Positions 7,701 through 14,980 of a stretch of DNA of 22,137 nt are shown piece by piece. The position numbers and the translations under genes were made by a program. The stretch lies in assembly GCA_017386965.1 (NCBI GenBank), contig JAFOGE010000079.1, positions 1-22,137 on the forward strand, given 5' to 3'. The notes beneath the pieces are model-generated. The model saw only the letters and a list, made by a program, of their open reading frames with translations. It was not told where the DNA came from and searched no databases. The stretch comes from Clostridia bacterium (GTDB lineage Bacteria; Bacillota; Clostridia; Oscillospirales; CAG-272). Numbering within the stretch: position 1 is the first letter of the stretch; every line of letters starts with the position of its first letter.

Positions 7701-8388
7701 AATATGGAGTGCGCGCTCCGGATTGGCGTTTCTTTTCTCCGTGCTGTTTTTGCTTCGCGCACTGACTCTCTCTCCATCTGCGCAGATCCAGGTGTATCGA
7801 CGGGTAGAAACCGATTCTATGAAGATCGCACTAACCTTTGACGATGGTCCGCACCCAAAGCAGACCAAGAGAATTCTGCAAATTCTGAATCAGTACGGTG
7901 TTCGAGCGACCTTTTTTATGGTTGGAATCAACGTTCAAAATTATCCGGAGGCCGCACGAGAGGTCATTTTGGCAGGGCACGAGGTAGGAAACCACACCTT
8001 TTCGCATTACCATCTGGCCTCTTTGGATGAACGAATGGTATCCGAGGAGCTTGATAAATGCGAGGATGTTTTGGAGGAGCTATGCGAATATCGACCGCAT
8101 CTTTTTCGTCCGCCGGAGGGGAAGGTGAACAGCTATGTGGAGCAATGTACGGAATTGGGAGATTATAGTTTGATTCTTTGGAGCCTGGATACACGGGATT
8201 GGGAATGTAAGGATTCCGACATCATTGCCGATCGCGTGCTTTCCAATGTCAAGGCAGGGGATATTATTTTAATGCACGATTATATCGGAAATAATAGCAG
8301 GACTGCGGCAGCATTGGAAATTTTGCTTCCAAAGCTACTGGAGCGCGGCTTTGAGCCGGTCACCGTAAGCGAGCTGCTTGGACATTAA
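7675..8388 (+). CDS. Polysaccharide deacetylase (CE4), membrane-anchored
   Basis: The 237-residue protein has a basic N-terminus and one hydrophobic segment (about residues 17-30), then a CE4 domain with all catalytic motifs: TFDDGPH (54-60), GNHTFSH with H107 and H111, RPPEG (145-149), WSLDTRDW (169-176) and LMHD (199-202). It probably deacetylates peptidoglycan or another cell-wall amino sugar outside the membrane. The ATG at 7675 has GGGAG six bases upstream and lies inside the previous gene, a 26-base overlap that implies translational coupling. A second ATG at 7704 is out of frame. Unlike its neighbour it keeps the standard TFDDG motif, so the substrates probably differ. Confidence 0.92.
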   Translation: MRTHCPRNRIWSARSGLAFLFSVLFLLRALTLSPSAQIQVYRRVETDSMKIALTFDDGPHPKQTKRILQILNQYGVRATFFMVGINVQNYPEAAREVILAGHEVGNHTFSHYHLASLDERMVSEELDKCEDVLEELCEYRPHLFRPPEGKVNSYVEQCTELGDYSLILWSLDTRDWECKDSDIIADRVLSNVKAGDIILMHDYIGNNSRTAAALEILLPKLLERGFEPVTVSELLGH

Positions 8389-8392
8389 AAAA

Positions 8393-8411
8393 GGATGGCA
8401 TGGAGCCATCC
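8393..8411 (-). terminator. Hairpin terminator acting mainly on the minus strand
   Basis: GGATGGC (8393-8399) and GCCATCC (8405-8411) form a perfect 7-base-pair stem. On the minus strand it is followed by TTTTTT; on the plus strand no T-run follows. It ends the transcript of the DUF624-like gene. Confidence 0.7.
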
Positions 8412-8419
8412 AAAAGCAG

Positions 8420-8460
8420 TGGGGTGAGCGTCGGAAGCAGTTTCCGTGCGGCTCACCCCA
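8420..8460. terminator. Larger hairpin between convergent genes
   Basis: TGGGGTGAGC (8420-8429) pairs perfectly with GCTCACCCCA (8451-8460), and an inner CGGAA/TTCCG stem extends it. There is no strong T-run on either side. It lies between the convergent deacetylase and DUF624-like genes and may act with the smaller hairpin at 8393. Confidence 0.55.
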
Positions 8461-8473
8461 ATATAGGTATCTT

Positions 8474-9466
8474 CTATACAGATTCTTCCTCCGGAAGGAC
8501 ATCCTCCTCGGATTCGGGATCCGATTCCGTCTGATAGGGGGTAATCATATATTTTTCAATCACGGGGTACGCTGCAAAGGCGCTTGTAAAGGACGTAACG
8601 GAAAGATAGTAGATCACCGGAAGGATCAACGGAATGGCAATGTTGATATTGATCAGAAGTAGGAAGAGAATGACGTTTGCGGCGGTCCATCCTATAATTC
8701 CCAGCGCCCCCATCAGATTGCGCTTGATGCCGAGCGCGGAGAAGATCAGCGCATTCTTGAAGATCTTCTTGATCGGAAGATCAAAGGTAACCAGCATCAG
8801 ATAAATATAAAAGCGCATGAAGAAGTAGATAATGATCAGCGCAATGATTGCAAAATAGCAAACGTCCAATCCAAAGGAGCCGGTCATTCCGGAAAAATAG
8901 ATCAGATCAAAGCCCAGCAGGACGAGGATCAATGCGTCAAGAAGTCCCATCAGGAATCCTTGGCGAAGGTTGCGCTTGATCGCATAGAAATAGTCCGAGA
9001 TGATAAAGACGGGTTCGCCGCGCACCATGTTACGCAGAATGTAGGTTGCGCCAACATTTTGCCAACCAAAGGTGAAGAAGAGAAAGAGAATACAAACACC
9101 GATCAAAATATAGGACCAAGTATTTCCGCTTGCAGGGATCTTTGTTTGCGGACCGAAGAGATCCAGAAGTGTCGTCAGGATCGGAGAGCTTTCCTGCAAG
9201 CCGGCACCGTAGATCTGAGAGAAAAGGGGATCGGTAGCGGAAGGAGTCATCGTCTGTCCCGTATAGAGAATAAAGATCAGGATCAGGGGAAGCACCATGG
9301 GGATCATCATCAGGTTCAAAGAAACCAGCTTCCAAAAGCGTCTTCCAAGGAGCTTGAAATAGCGCTTGACGGTTGGTCTGGTATCTTCTTCCACCGCATC
9401 GGGACGGTTTGCCCGATTATAATCAAAAAAGCGGAAGAGCAAGCCTCCATTTTTTTTCTTGTCCAA
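8474..9466 (-). CDS. DUF624 / YesL-like integral membrane protein
   Basis: The 330-residue polytopic protein has about six membrane segments. The start region (GLLFRFFDYNR, then FWKLVSLNLMMIPMVLPLIL) resembles the DUF624/YesL family often found with sugar-uptake genes in Bacillota. The function of the family is not established. It is longer than usual (typically about 200-220 residues), with an extra polar loop at about 67-115 between the first two membrane segments and an acidic tail. The open frame begins with TTG at 9464-9466, preceded by AAGGA at 8-base spacing. A nearby ATG at 9471-9473 is out of frame. It is a single gene with its own promoter and a downstream hairpin pair. Confidence 0.75.
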   Translation of the reverse strand: MDKKKNGGLLFRFFDYNRANRPDAVEEDTRPTVKRYFKLLGRRFWKLVSLNLMMIPMVLPLILIFILYTGQTMTPSATDPLFSQIYGAGLQESSPILTTLLDLFGPQTKIPASGNTWSYILIGVCILFLFFTFGWQNVGATYILRNMVRGEPVFIISDYFYAIKRNLRQGFLMGLLDALILVLLGFDLIYFSGMTGSFGLDVCYFAIIALIIIYFFMRFYIYLMLVTFDLPIKKIFKNALIFSALGIKRNLMGALGIIGWTAANVILFLLLININIAIPLILPVIYYLSVTSFTSAFAAYPVIEKYMITPYQTESDPESEEDVLPEEESV

Positions 9467-9501
9467 AGTTCATATCCTTCTTTGCTAATAATTTCTTCTA
9501 C

Positions 9502-9530
9502 ATTGTAGCATACTTTCTGGGAAAAGTCAA
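9502..9530 (-). promoter_or_regulatory. Sigma-A promoter for the DUF624-like gene
   Basis: On the minus strand, TTGACT (9525-9530), a 17-base spacer and TACAAT (9502-9507), with TGC before the -10. Confidence 0.82.
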
Positions 9531-9608
9531 GAATTTCAAAAAATTTACAGAAACACAACAAACGCAATAAAAAGCTCTTTGAAAATACAGAAAAATAGAA
9601 AATCGCTC

Positions 9609-9637
9609 TTGCAATCCTTCCAAAGATATGATATAAT
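9609..9637 (+). promoter_or_regulatory. Sigma-A promoter for the 9683 gene
   Basis: TTGCAA (9609-9614), a 17-base spacer and TATAAT (9632-9637), with TGA before the -10. It diverges from the promoter at 9502-9530. Confidence 0.85.
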
Positions 9638-9682
9638 TGGTATCAGAAAAACAATATCAATGACATGGAAAGGATACGATTC

Positions 9683-10342
9683 ATGAATCTGAAAAAGAAA
9701 CTTCCGCTGATCCTCGGCGTTATCGGTGTGATCAGTCTGATCGGAGCGATCCTGCTGTTTGCCATCGCGCTCCCGCAGGCAAATGCTCCCTATAAAAAGG
9801 TTTTGACCTCGTTGATCGCTTCCTTTATGATCCTTTTGACAGCTCTTATCGCCTACTATCTTTACATTACCCGCGATTCCGAGCCGAACTTTTTCCTGTT
9901 TGACCGAAAGAAGAAGCATAACATTCCCGTTGAGGAGCTGACCTTCCAGATCGTCAACGAGCGAATGAATTTCTTCCTGACGCTTGTCTGCGAAAACGCA
10001 AATCAGCTCTGGCAGAACGATGTTTTGGAAAACGATCGCAAGCTCGGATACCGCCGTATTTACCGTCCGCTTCTTGCCTACAAGATGCTCTATGATCTTG
10101 CAGATAAGAACGTCCCGGCCTATTGGGAGCTTCTTTACAATGCGACCCCCGAAACCGTAAACTCCATCTGCGAGGCACTGGAGCAGGGTGGGGAAAAGGA
10201 GATGGTCAAGGCCTTCCGCTTCATTATGGAAAATTATCGAAGCAAGCCGGACCGAATTAAGGATTTCGTTTGTGGCAATACTCGTTACATCCGCGGAAGA
10301 ATGCTTACATACGTCAAACGAAACATCGAGATCTTCTACTGA
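9683..10342 (+). CDS. Membrane protein of unknown function with a helical cytoplasmic domain
   Basis: The 219-residue protein has two membrane segments near the N-terminus (LPLILGVIGVISLIGAILLF and a segment ending IAYYLYITR), then about 150 soluble residues. These are rich in helix-forming, charged and aromatic residues (NERMNFFLTLVCENANQLW, RRIYRPLLAYKMLYDL). No family is recognised. The ATG at 9683 is chosen over the in-frame ATG at 9665 because AAAGGA lies at good distance from the former and nothing suitable lies before the latter. It has its own promoter and is followed by a terminator, so it is probably a one-gene unit rather than the first gene of the exopolysaccharide cassette. Confidence 0.82.
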   Translation: MNLKKKLPLILGVIGVISLIGAILLFAIALPQANAPYKKVLTSLIASFMILLTALIAYYLYITRDSEPNFFLFDRKKKHNIPVEELTFQIVNERMNFFLTLVCENANQLWQNDVLENDRKLGYRRIYRPLLAYKMLYDLADKNVPAYWELLYNATPETVNSICEALEQGGEKEMVKAFRFIMENYRSKPDRIKDFVCGNTRYIRGRMLTYVKRNIEIFY

Positions 10343-10367
10343 TTTTCATTCTCATATTTTCAAAAAA

Positions 10368-10400
10368 GGCGATGGACCGTTGAGGTTCATCGCCTTTTTT
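10368..10400 (+). terminator. Rho-independent terminator after the 9683 gene
   Basis: GGCGATGGAC (10368-10377) pairs with GTTCATCGCC (10385-10394) with one G-U pair, a 7-base loop and six T residues. It is preceded by an A-run, so it could also work in the other direction. It lies 43 bases before the next start codon. Confidence 0.92.
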
Positions 10401-10442
10401 ACCGATCTCGCCTCGTTAATTTCGACGGACAGGAGAAGCATT

Positions 10443-11933
10443 GTGGCAGGAAAGGATATTCGCCCGTTCAGGGATGTACACACCGTTTTTTCTGCATTGG
10501 ATCGGCTCTTGGATTATTGTATCAACTTTGCAATCTATTCGGCAGTTCTCCGTTCCTCGCAATTCGAGAATCTCGCTCCCGGAGCGCCCGATGAAGCCAA
10601 GGCCTTTTTTCTGATCGCGCTTTTTTGTGTCAGCACCTCCTTTTTCTATCACGCTTACGATGTCTATGCGCGGATGCGTACCAGAGGATGGTTCTTTTTT
10701 GCATCTCGGATTTTGGCTGTCAATGCAGGGATCCTTTTCGGCATTATTCTTTTATCATTTTTGTTTGGGAGGAACGGCGCGGATTTTGAGAACGATATTC
10801 TTTGGGCATTTCGAAGCAATCTTTTGAGCGCATTGATCCTCTCTGTCAAGAAAGGCGCGATAATTCTTCTCTTGCGCAATCTTCGTCAAAGCAGAAAAAG
10901 CATCAAGCGCGTTCTTTTGGTTACCGATAGTGAGGAAATGGCAAATGCATATCTTGATGAGGTCCTGGTCAATCGCCATTTTGGATATGAGGTCATCGGT
11001 TATGTTGGAAATCTCTCAATTAAAGGGCTTCTTCATCTCGGAACGACGGGAGAATTGGATACCATACTGCAAATCCACCGTCCGGAGGAAGTCGTTATGG
11101 GATTTGAAACCGTTCGAAAAAGACGGATTACAAAGTATGTATCCATATGCAACGATCATTGCATCAAGGTCTTTTTTCTGCCATCGGTTTGCGGATACTT
11201 CAAATCGCCGCGCCAGATTCACGTGATCGGAAATCTGCCCTTGATTGACGTGCGGAGCAATCCCTTGGAGAACAGTATCACCAACCGCTTTTTGAAGCGA
11301 AGCTTGGATATTTTTGGTGCATCATTACTGCTTTTTCTGACCTCTCCCGTGATGCTTTTTACCGCCGTTGGCGTTGCGCTCTCCTCCCCGGGACCGATTC
11401 TTTTTCGACAGACACGTATCGGAAAGGACTCTCGGCCCTTTACCATGTATAAATTCCGTTCCATGCGGATCAACCAAAGCGAGCAGACCGGGTGGTCGCA
11501 TGAGAATGATGACAGAAGAACCTGCTTCGGTGCGTTTATTCGCCGTTTCGCCTTGGACGAGCTGCCGCAATTCTGGAACGTTCTGAAAGGGGACATGAGC
11601 CTTGTCGGACCGCGTCCCGAGGTTCCGTATTACGTGGAGATCTTTCGAAAAAGAATTCCGCTCTATATGTTAAAGCATACCTTGCGCCCCGGGATCACAG
11701 GACTTGCCCAGATCAAGGGACTGCGCGGGGACACCTCCATTCCGGCTCGCATTGAGGCAGATATTCACTATATTGAAAACTGGTCGTTGCGTGAGGATCT
11801 GCGAATCCTTTTGATCACACCGTTTCGTGCCTTTAACAAAAATGAGCATTATCGCAAGCAAGATTCCCTTGAACAGGCGCAGGATAAAATGCGCGAGCCG
11901 GAAGAAGCGGAGGAAGAGCATGAGATCTCCTAA
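10443..11933 (+). CDS. Exopolysaccharide-initiating sugar-phosphate transferase (undecaprenyl-phosphate acceptor)
   Basis: The 496-residue polyprenol-phosphate hexose-1-phosphate transferase would load the first sugar onto undecaprenyl phosphate at the membrane. It has four N-terminal membrane segments, a central Rossmann-like domain (from about 154, RVLLVTDSEEMANAYL), another membrane segment at about 288-314 and the catalytic domain: KFRSM (337-341), ALDELPQFWNVLKGDMSLVGPRP with D373-E374, and VGPRPE (389-394). The start is GTG at 10443, set by AGGAG seven bases upstream. The frame is open further back to 10188, but that part runs through the preceding gene and terminator and is not credible as coding. 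It overlaps the next gene by 14 bases. Confidence 0.92.
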   Translation: MAGKDIRPFRDVHTVFSALDRLLDYCINFAIYSAVLRSSQFENLAPGAPDEAKAFFLIALFCVSTSFFYHAYDVYARMRTRGWFFFASRILAVNAGILFGIILLSFLFGRNGADFENDILWAFRSNLLSALILSVKKGAIILLLRNLRQSRKSIKRVLLVTDSEEMANAYLDEVLVNRHFGYEVIGYVGNLSIKGLLHLGTTGELDTILQIHRPEEVVMGFETVRKRRITKYVSICNDHCIKVFFLPSVCGYFKSPRQIHVIGNLPLIDVRSNPLENSITNRFLKRSLDIFGASLLLFLTSPVMLFTAVGVALSSPGPILFRQTRIGKDSRPFTMYKFRSMRINQSEQTGWSHENDDRRTCFGAFIRRFALDELPQFWNVLKGDMSLVGPRPEVPYYVEIFRKRIPLYMLKHTLRPGITGLAQIKGLRGDTSIPARIEADIHYIENWSLREDLRILLITPFRAFNKNEHYRKQDSLEQAQDKMREPEEAEEEHEIS

Positions 11934-13014
11934 AATCCTATATTGCGCCTCCAGCGATTCCCATCTGTTGCGGTTTCATTTGCCCTATATCAAGGCGCTC
12001 TCTGAGAAGCATACGGTGATTCTCCTTGGGAACGGAGCGCGCTCGGATTATGCGCTTCCATTCTCGAAGCGTTTTTTCTCCTTTTCCAATCTACGGGTGT
12101 TTTGGAGAATGAAGAAGATTTTACGAAAGGAAAACCTGGATGCGATTCTGGCGCACACCTGTATGGCATCCTTCCTTCTTCGCCTTGCCTTGAAAGGGCA
12201 AAAGAGGCGGCCGCCGGTTCTGGTCACGGTACACGGATACCTTTTTTCCAAAGCCCCAAAGGGAATCCGAGGGCATATTCTGCTCTTTTGCGAAAGGCTT
12301 GTGAGAGATCAAACCGATGCAATTGCCGTAATGAATCAAGAGGATCTTGAGATTGCACGAAGGTATAAGCTTTCCAACGGACCGATCTTTTTTCTGTCGG
12401 GAATGGGACTTCCGGAGCCTCCTCTTTCCATTCGCCCAATCGATATTCGCAAGCGCTATGCCATTTCGAAAAAGGAGCTTTTACTGGGCTACGTTGGAGA
12501 ATTGAGCGAACGTAAGAATCAGATTTTTTTGATCCGAGCCATTGCAAAGCTAAGAGAGGAGGGCGTTCCCGCGCATCTTGTTTTGTTGGGGGACGGTGCA
12601 AAGAGGGAAGCGCTGGAGCGCGAGGCTCGTCGAATCGGGATCGCTCCGCATGTGATCCTCTTGGGAGAATGGCAGGACGCGAGCGCTTTTTTGAGATCGC
12701 TGGATCTGTACGTTTCCGCAAGCAGAGCTGAGGGACTGCCCTTCAATCTGATGGAAGCAATGGATGCCGGGCTTCCGATTCTGGCATCCTCCGTAAAGGG
12801 ACAGACGGATCTGCTGCTCGAGAAAGAGGATTCTCTGTATGTCCCGGAAAGCATGGATGCATTCTGCCAAAAGGTCAAGGAGATTTGGGATCGGAAGCAG
12901 CTCGGTGCCGGGAGCATCTTTTATCCCAACCTTTCAAGATACCGTCTGTCGGAGGTTTTTTTCGAAAACATGAGAATTTTTGAAGGATGGAAAACCAAAT
13001 GGCAAGATTTTTGA
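11920..13014 (+). CDS. Glycosyltransferase family 4 (GT-B fold)
   Basis: The 364-residue cytoplasmic glycosyltransferase probably adds the next sugar to the lipid-linked precursor. The C-terminal domain is typical of GT4: GYVGELSERKNQIFLIRAI (190-208), then YVSASRAEGLPFNLMEAMDAG with the EX7E pair E271/E279. The N-terminal half has HTCMASFLLRLAL and VTVHGYLFS, as in related EPS transferases. Donor and acceptor sugars cannot be deduced. The ATG at 11920 is preceded by GGAGG and lies 14 bases inside the previous gene. Its end overlaps the next gene as well, so the three genes are translationally coupled. Confidence 0.92.
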   Translation: MRSPKILYCASSDSHLLRFHLPYIKALSEKHTVILLGNGARSDYALPFSKRFFSFSNLRVFWRMKKILRKENLDAILAHTCMASFLLRLALKGQKRRPPVLVTVHGYLFSKAPKGIRGHILLFCERLVRDQTDAIAVMNQEDLEIARRYKLSNGPIFFLSGMGLPEPPLSIRPIDIRKRYAISKKELLLGYVGELSERKNQIFLIRAIAKLREEGVPAHLVLLGDGAKREALEREARRIGIAPHVILLGEWQDASAFLRSLDLYVSASRAEGLPFNLMEAMDAGLPILASSVKGQTDLLLEKEDSLYVPESMDAFCQKVKEIWDRKQLGAGSIFYPNLSRYRLSEVFFENMRIFEGWKTKWQDF

Positions 13015-14363
13015 AGATCGCACAGAGCTTTTATAACGGGAAGGGGTATCCGCTCCTTGCAGCCTGTTTGATCGTTTGCGGACACTTCTTTGCAATGGAA
13101 TTGCTTTTTGGGACTCTGCTCATTCTCTCCATGACGCTTGGCTGCTTTGTTGCAAATGATCTTCGTTTTGCGATCCTTCCGTTCACCGGTGCCATTTTCA
13201 TCGTTTCCATTGATCACTCCCCAAATGTTCCGTATTACAGCGACTATTTCATACGTTCCAAGACCGTTATCACCCTTGCAAGCCTCTTTTGTATTCTTGT
13301 GCTCGGTCTATGGGTGTTCGCATTTCGCAATCGCCACAACACCCACAGACTGACCTTGTCACCAACGCTTGCCGGGCTTTTGATCTTCTGTATTGCGATT
13401 ACCTTCAACGGTGCCTTCGGGGAAAATTACGTTATTTATAATTGGTTTTACTGCATCTCCTTCTATCTTTCCTTGATTGGAATTTATGTATTGTTTTCGC
13501 TTTATCTCCCTCGTACAAAGGAGAGCCTGGACTATACCATGGGGTGCTTTCTGCTGTGCGGAATGATCATCTGCGCAGAGCTGCTCTTGGCTTGGGGAAC
13601 ATCGGTCCGCTTTGAGGCAGGCCGTGTCGTCAAGGAAAGCGTGCTTTTGGGATGGGGAGTATGGACGGCAATTGGCGGAATGTTAACCTTTCTCCTGCCG
13701 CCTTGCTTTTATTTTGCAGCAACACGCAAGCATGGATGGCTCTGCTATTTGCTTGGGATTTTTCAATTTCTCTGCATCATCCTTTCGCAAAGCAGAGGCT
13801 CGTTGCTCATCGGAGCACTCGTCTTGTCGTCTTGTGTTGGGCTTTCTTGCTTTGCCGGAGAATATCAAAAAAGGAACCGTATCCTTACGCTGCTTTGTAC
13901 GCTCGGAGCCCTTTGTCTGCTCCTTGTAAAAAATGATTCCTTTCTTTTTATGCTGGAAAACTTTATAAAGGATGGATTTTCGGATAACGGGCGTTTTTCA
14001 CTCTGGCGAATCGGAGTCGAAAAGTTCTGCCGATATCCGTTGTTCGGATCCGGCTTCTATGATTCCTTTATAAATGAAGAATGGAAAAAGGATGTGTATC
14101 CTTATTTGTATCATAACACCGCCATTCAGATTCTTGGAGCCTGCGGCATTCTTGGGGCCGTGGGATACACAGTGCATCGGATTCTGTTTTTCCGTCTGCT
14201 GTTGCGCCGACGGTCACTCTATAAGATCTTTTTGGGACTCGGGATTCTGGGGCTGCTGTTGTTTAGTTTATTGGACGTCCTCTTTTTCAACACCTATCCC
14301 ACCATCCTTTATTCGCTGATGCTTCTTTCCATGGAAAACAGGGAATGGATCGACGGAAATTAA
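12999..14363 (+). CDS. O-antigen ligase / Wzy-type polysaccharide polymerase family membrane protein
   Basis: The 454-residue polytopic protein has about ten or more membrane segments. A polar stretch in the second half (FIKDGFSDNGRFSLWRIGVEKFCRYPLFGSGFYDSF, then YHNTAIQILGACG) carries the pattern of the Wzy_C/O-antigen ligase family: R residues, GxGxxxF and an HN motif. In a Gram-positive context it probably polymerises exopolysaccharide repeat units. Two in-frame ATGs compete, at 12987 and 12999. The later one has GGA at workable spacing, while AAGG touches the earlier one directly, so the later is preferred with low certainty. It overlaps the upstream transferase by 16 bases. Confidence 0.88.
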   Translation: MARFLKIAQSFYNGKGYPLLAACLIVCGHFFAMELLFGTLLILSMTLGCFVANDLRFAILPFTGAIFIVSIDHSPNVPYYSDYFIRSKTVITLASLFCILVLGLWVFAFRNRHNTHRLTLSPTLAGLLIFCIAITFNGAFGENYVIYNWFYCISFYLSLIGIYVLFSLYLPRTKESLDYTMGCFLLCGMIICAELLLAWGTSVRFEAGRVVKESVLLGWGVWTAIGGMLTFLLPPCFYFAATRKHGWLCYLLGIFQFLCIILSQSRGSLLIGALVLSSCVGLSCFAGEYQKRNRILTLLCTLGALCLLLVKNDSFLFMLENFIKDGFSDNGRFSLWRIGVEKFCRYPLFGSGFYDSFINEEWKKDVYPYLYHNTAIQILGACGILGAVGYTVHRILFFRLLLRRRSLYKIFLGLGILGLLLFSLLDVLFFNTYPTILYSLMLLSMENREWIDGN

Positions 14364-14371
14364 AGAAAGAA

Positions 14372-14415
14372 GGGGTGCCGTCAAATGCTTTTGCACTTGG
14401 GGCATCCCTATTTCT
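14372..14415. terminator. Hairpin terminator between convergent genes
   Basis: GGGGTGCC (14372-14379) pairs with GGCATCCC (14401-14408) with one G-U pair. An inner stem (CAAATGC with GCACTTG, one mismatch) and a TTTT loop extend it. A broken T-run follows on both strands, so it may serve the polymerase gene and the opposing gene at 14418. Confidence 0.7.
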
Positions 14416-14417
14416 AT

Positions 14418-14858
14418 TTAATGTGCGTAATCCTGGATCAGTTGAATCAGCTCCTGCCAGGAACGGATGGGAATTCCTTTTTCCAGCGCCGCGCGCTCTT
14501 TGGGCGGAAGGAAAGCGGGATCCAAATCCAAAATCCGGAGCAAGCGTCCGCTTTCCGTGTAAACACCGATGCGTCCCCCTTCCAAACGAATGCAGAGCGC
14601 CTCAAAGGTTCCGTCCGTATTCACCGACCCCTCTTCATCCTTGCCAAAGGTCGGAAGACCGTCCTCCGTTCTTTCCACAAGCGCACTCATTGCATCAAGG
14701 GAATCATCCAAGGTATCCAAAAGCACATGAGCTTCCTTGCGAAGGCGCAGACTTTCATCGGTCGCGTTACGCATGACGGTAAGCGCAACGATGGAAAGCG
14801 TTAAGCAAACCAATAGCAGAAAGGTACATAGAAGGGTCAAGATTTTTGTGTGGTCCAT
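14418..14858 (-). CDS. Small membrane-anchored protein with a BofC-like C-terminal domain
   Basis: The 146-residue protein has an N-terminal membrane anchor (about residues 7-29), a charged helical linker (30-70) and a C-terminal domain of about 55 residues. The domain pattern (GGRIGVYTESGRLLRILD, DPAFLPPKERAALEKGI, SWQELIQLIQDY) resembles the C-terminal domain of BofC. BofC is a sporulation protein that restrains SpoIVB in Bacillus subtilis. The match is by pattern only. The anchor places the domain outside the cell or in the intermembrane space of a forespore. AAGGAG precedes the ATG. It is divergent from the class A penicillin-binding protein gene. Confidence 0.72.
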   Translation of the reverse strand: MDHTKILTLLCTFLLLVCLTLSIVALTVMRNATDESLRLRKEAHVLLDTLDDSLDAMSALVERTEDGLPTFGKDEEGSVNTDGTFEALCIRLEGGRIGVYTESGRLLRILDLDPAFLPPKERAALEKGIPIRSWQELIQLIQDYAH

Positions 14859-14895
14859 CCTTTTTCTCCTTTTTCATTTTTTTGCAGTATGGGTA

Positions 14896-14904
14896 ATGAT
14901 AGCA
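14896..14904 (-). promoter_or_regulatory. Possible extended -10 for the BofC-like gene
   Basis: On the minus strand, TGC followed by TATCAT (14896-14901) resembles the extended -10 elements elsewhere in the window. The -35 position 17 bases upstream (AATACC) is a poor match, so this is tentative. Confidence 0.35.
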
Positions 14905-14980
14905 TCTCCCGCTCGCGCGGTATTATTCGCAAAAACGTGGAATACTATCTTTGAAAAGTCATAGCAGAGGAGAAAACACG

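Noticed and set aside
10188..10442. N-terminal extension of the sugar transferase
   Set aside because: It runs through the previous gene and its terminator; AGGAG before GTG at 10443 and the family length support the shorter form.
14345..14804. Overlapping plus-strand frames opposite the BofC-like gene
   Set aside because: Low-complexity antisense frames without ribosome binding site; the minus-strand gene has an anchor and a coherent domain.
14877..14905. Possible promoter for the penicillin-binding protein gene (TTTTTT, 17 bases, TGA TAGCAT)
   Set aside because: The -35 matches poorly (2 of 6) and the -10 moderately; it is not distinguishable from chance.
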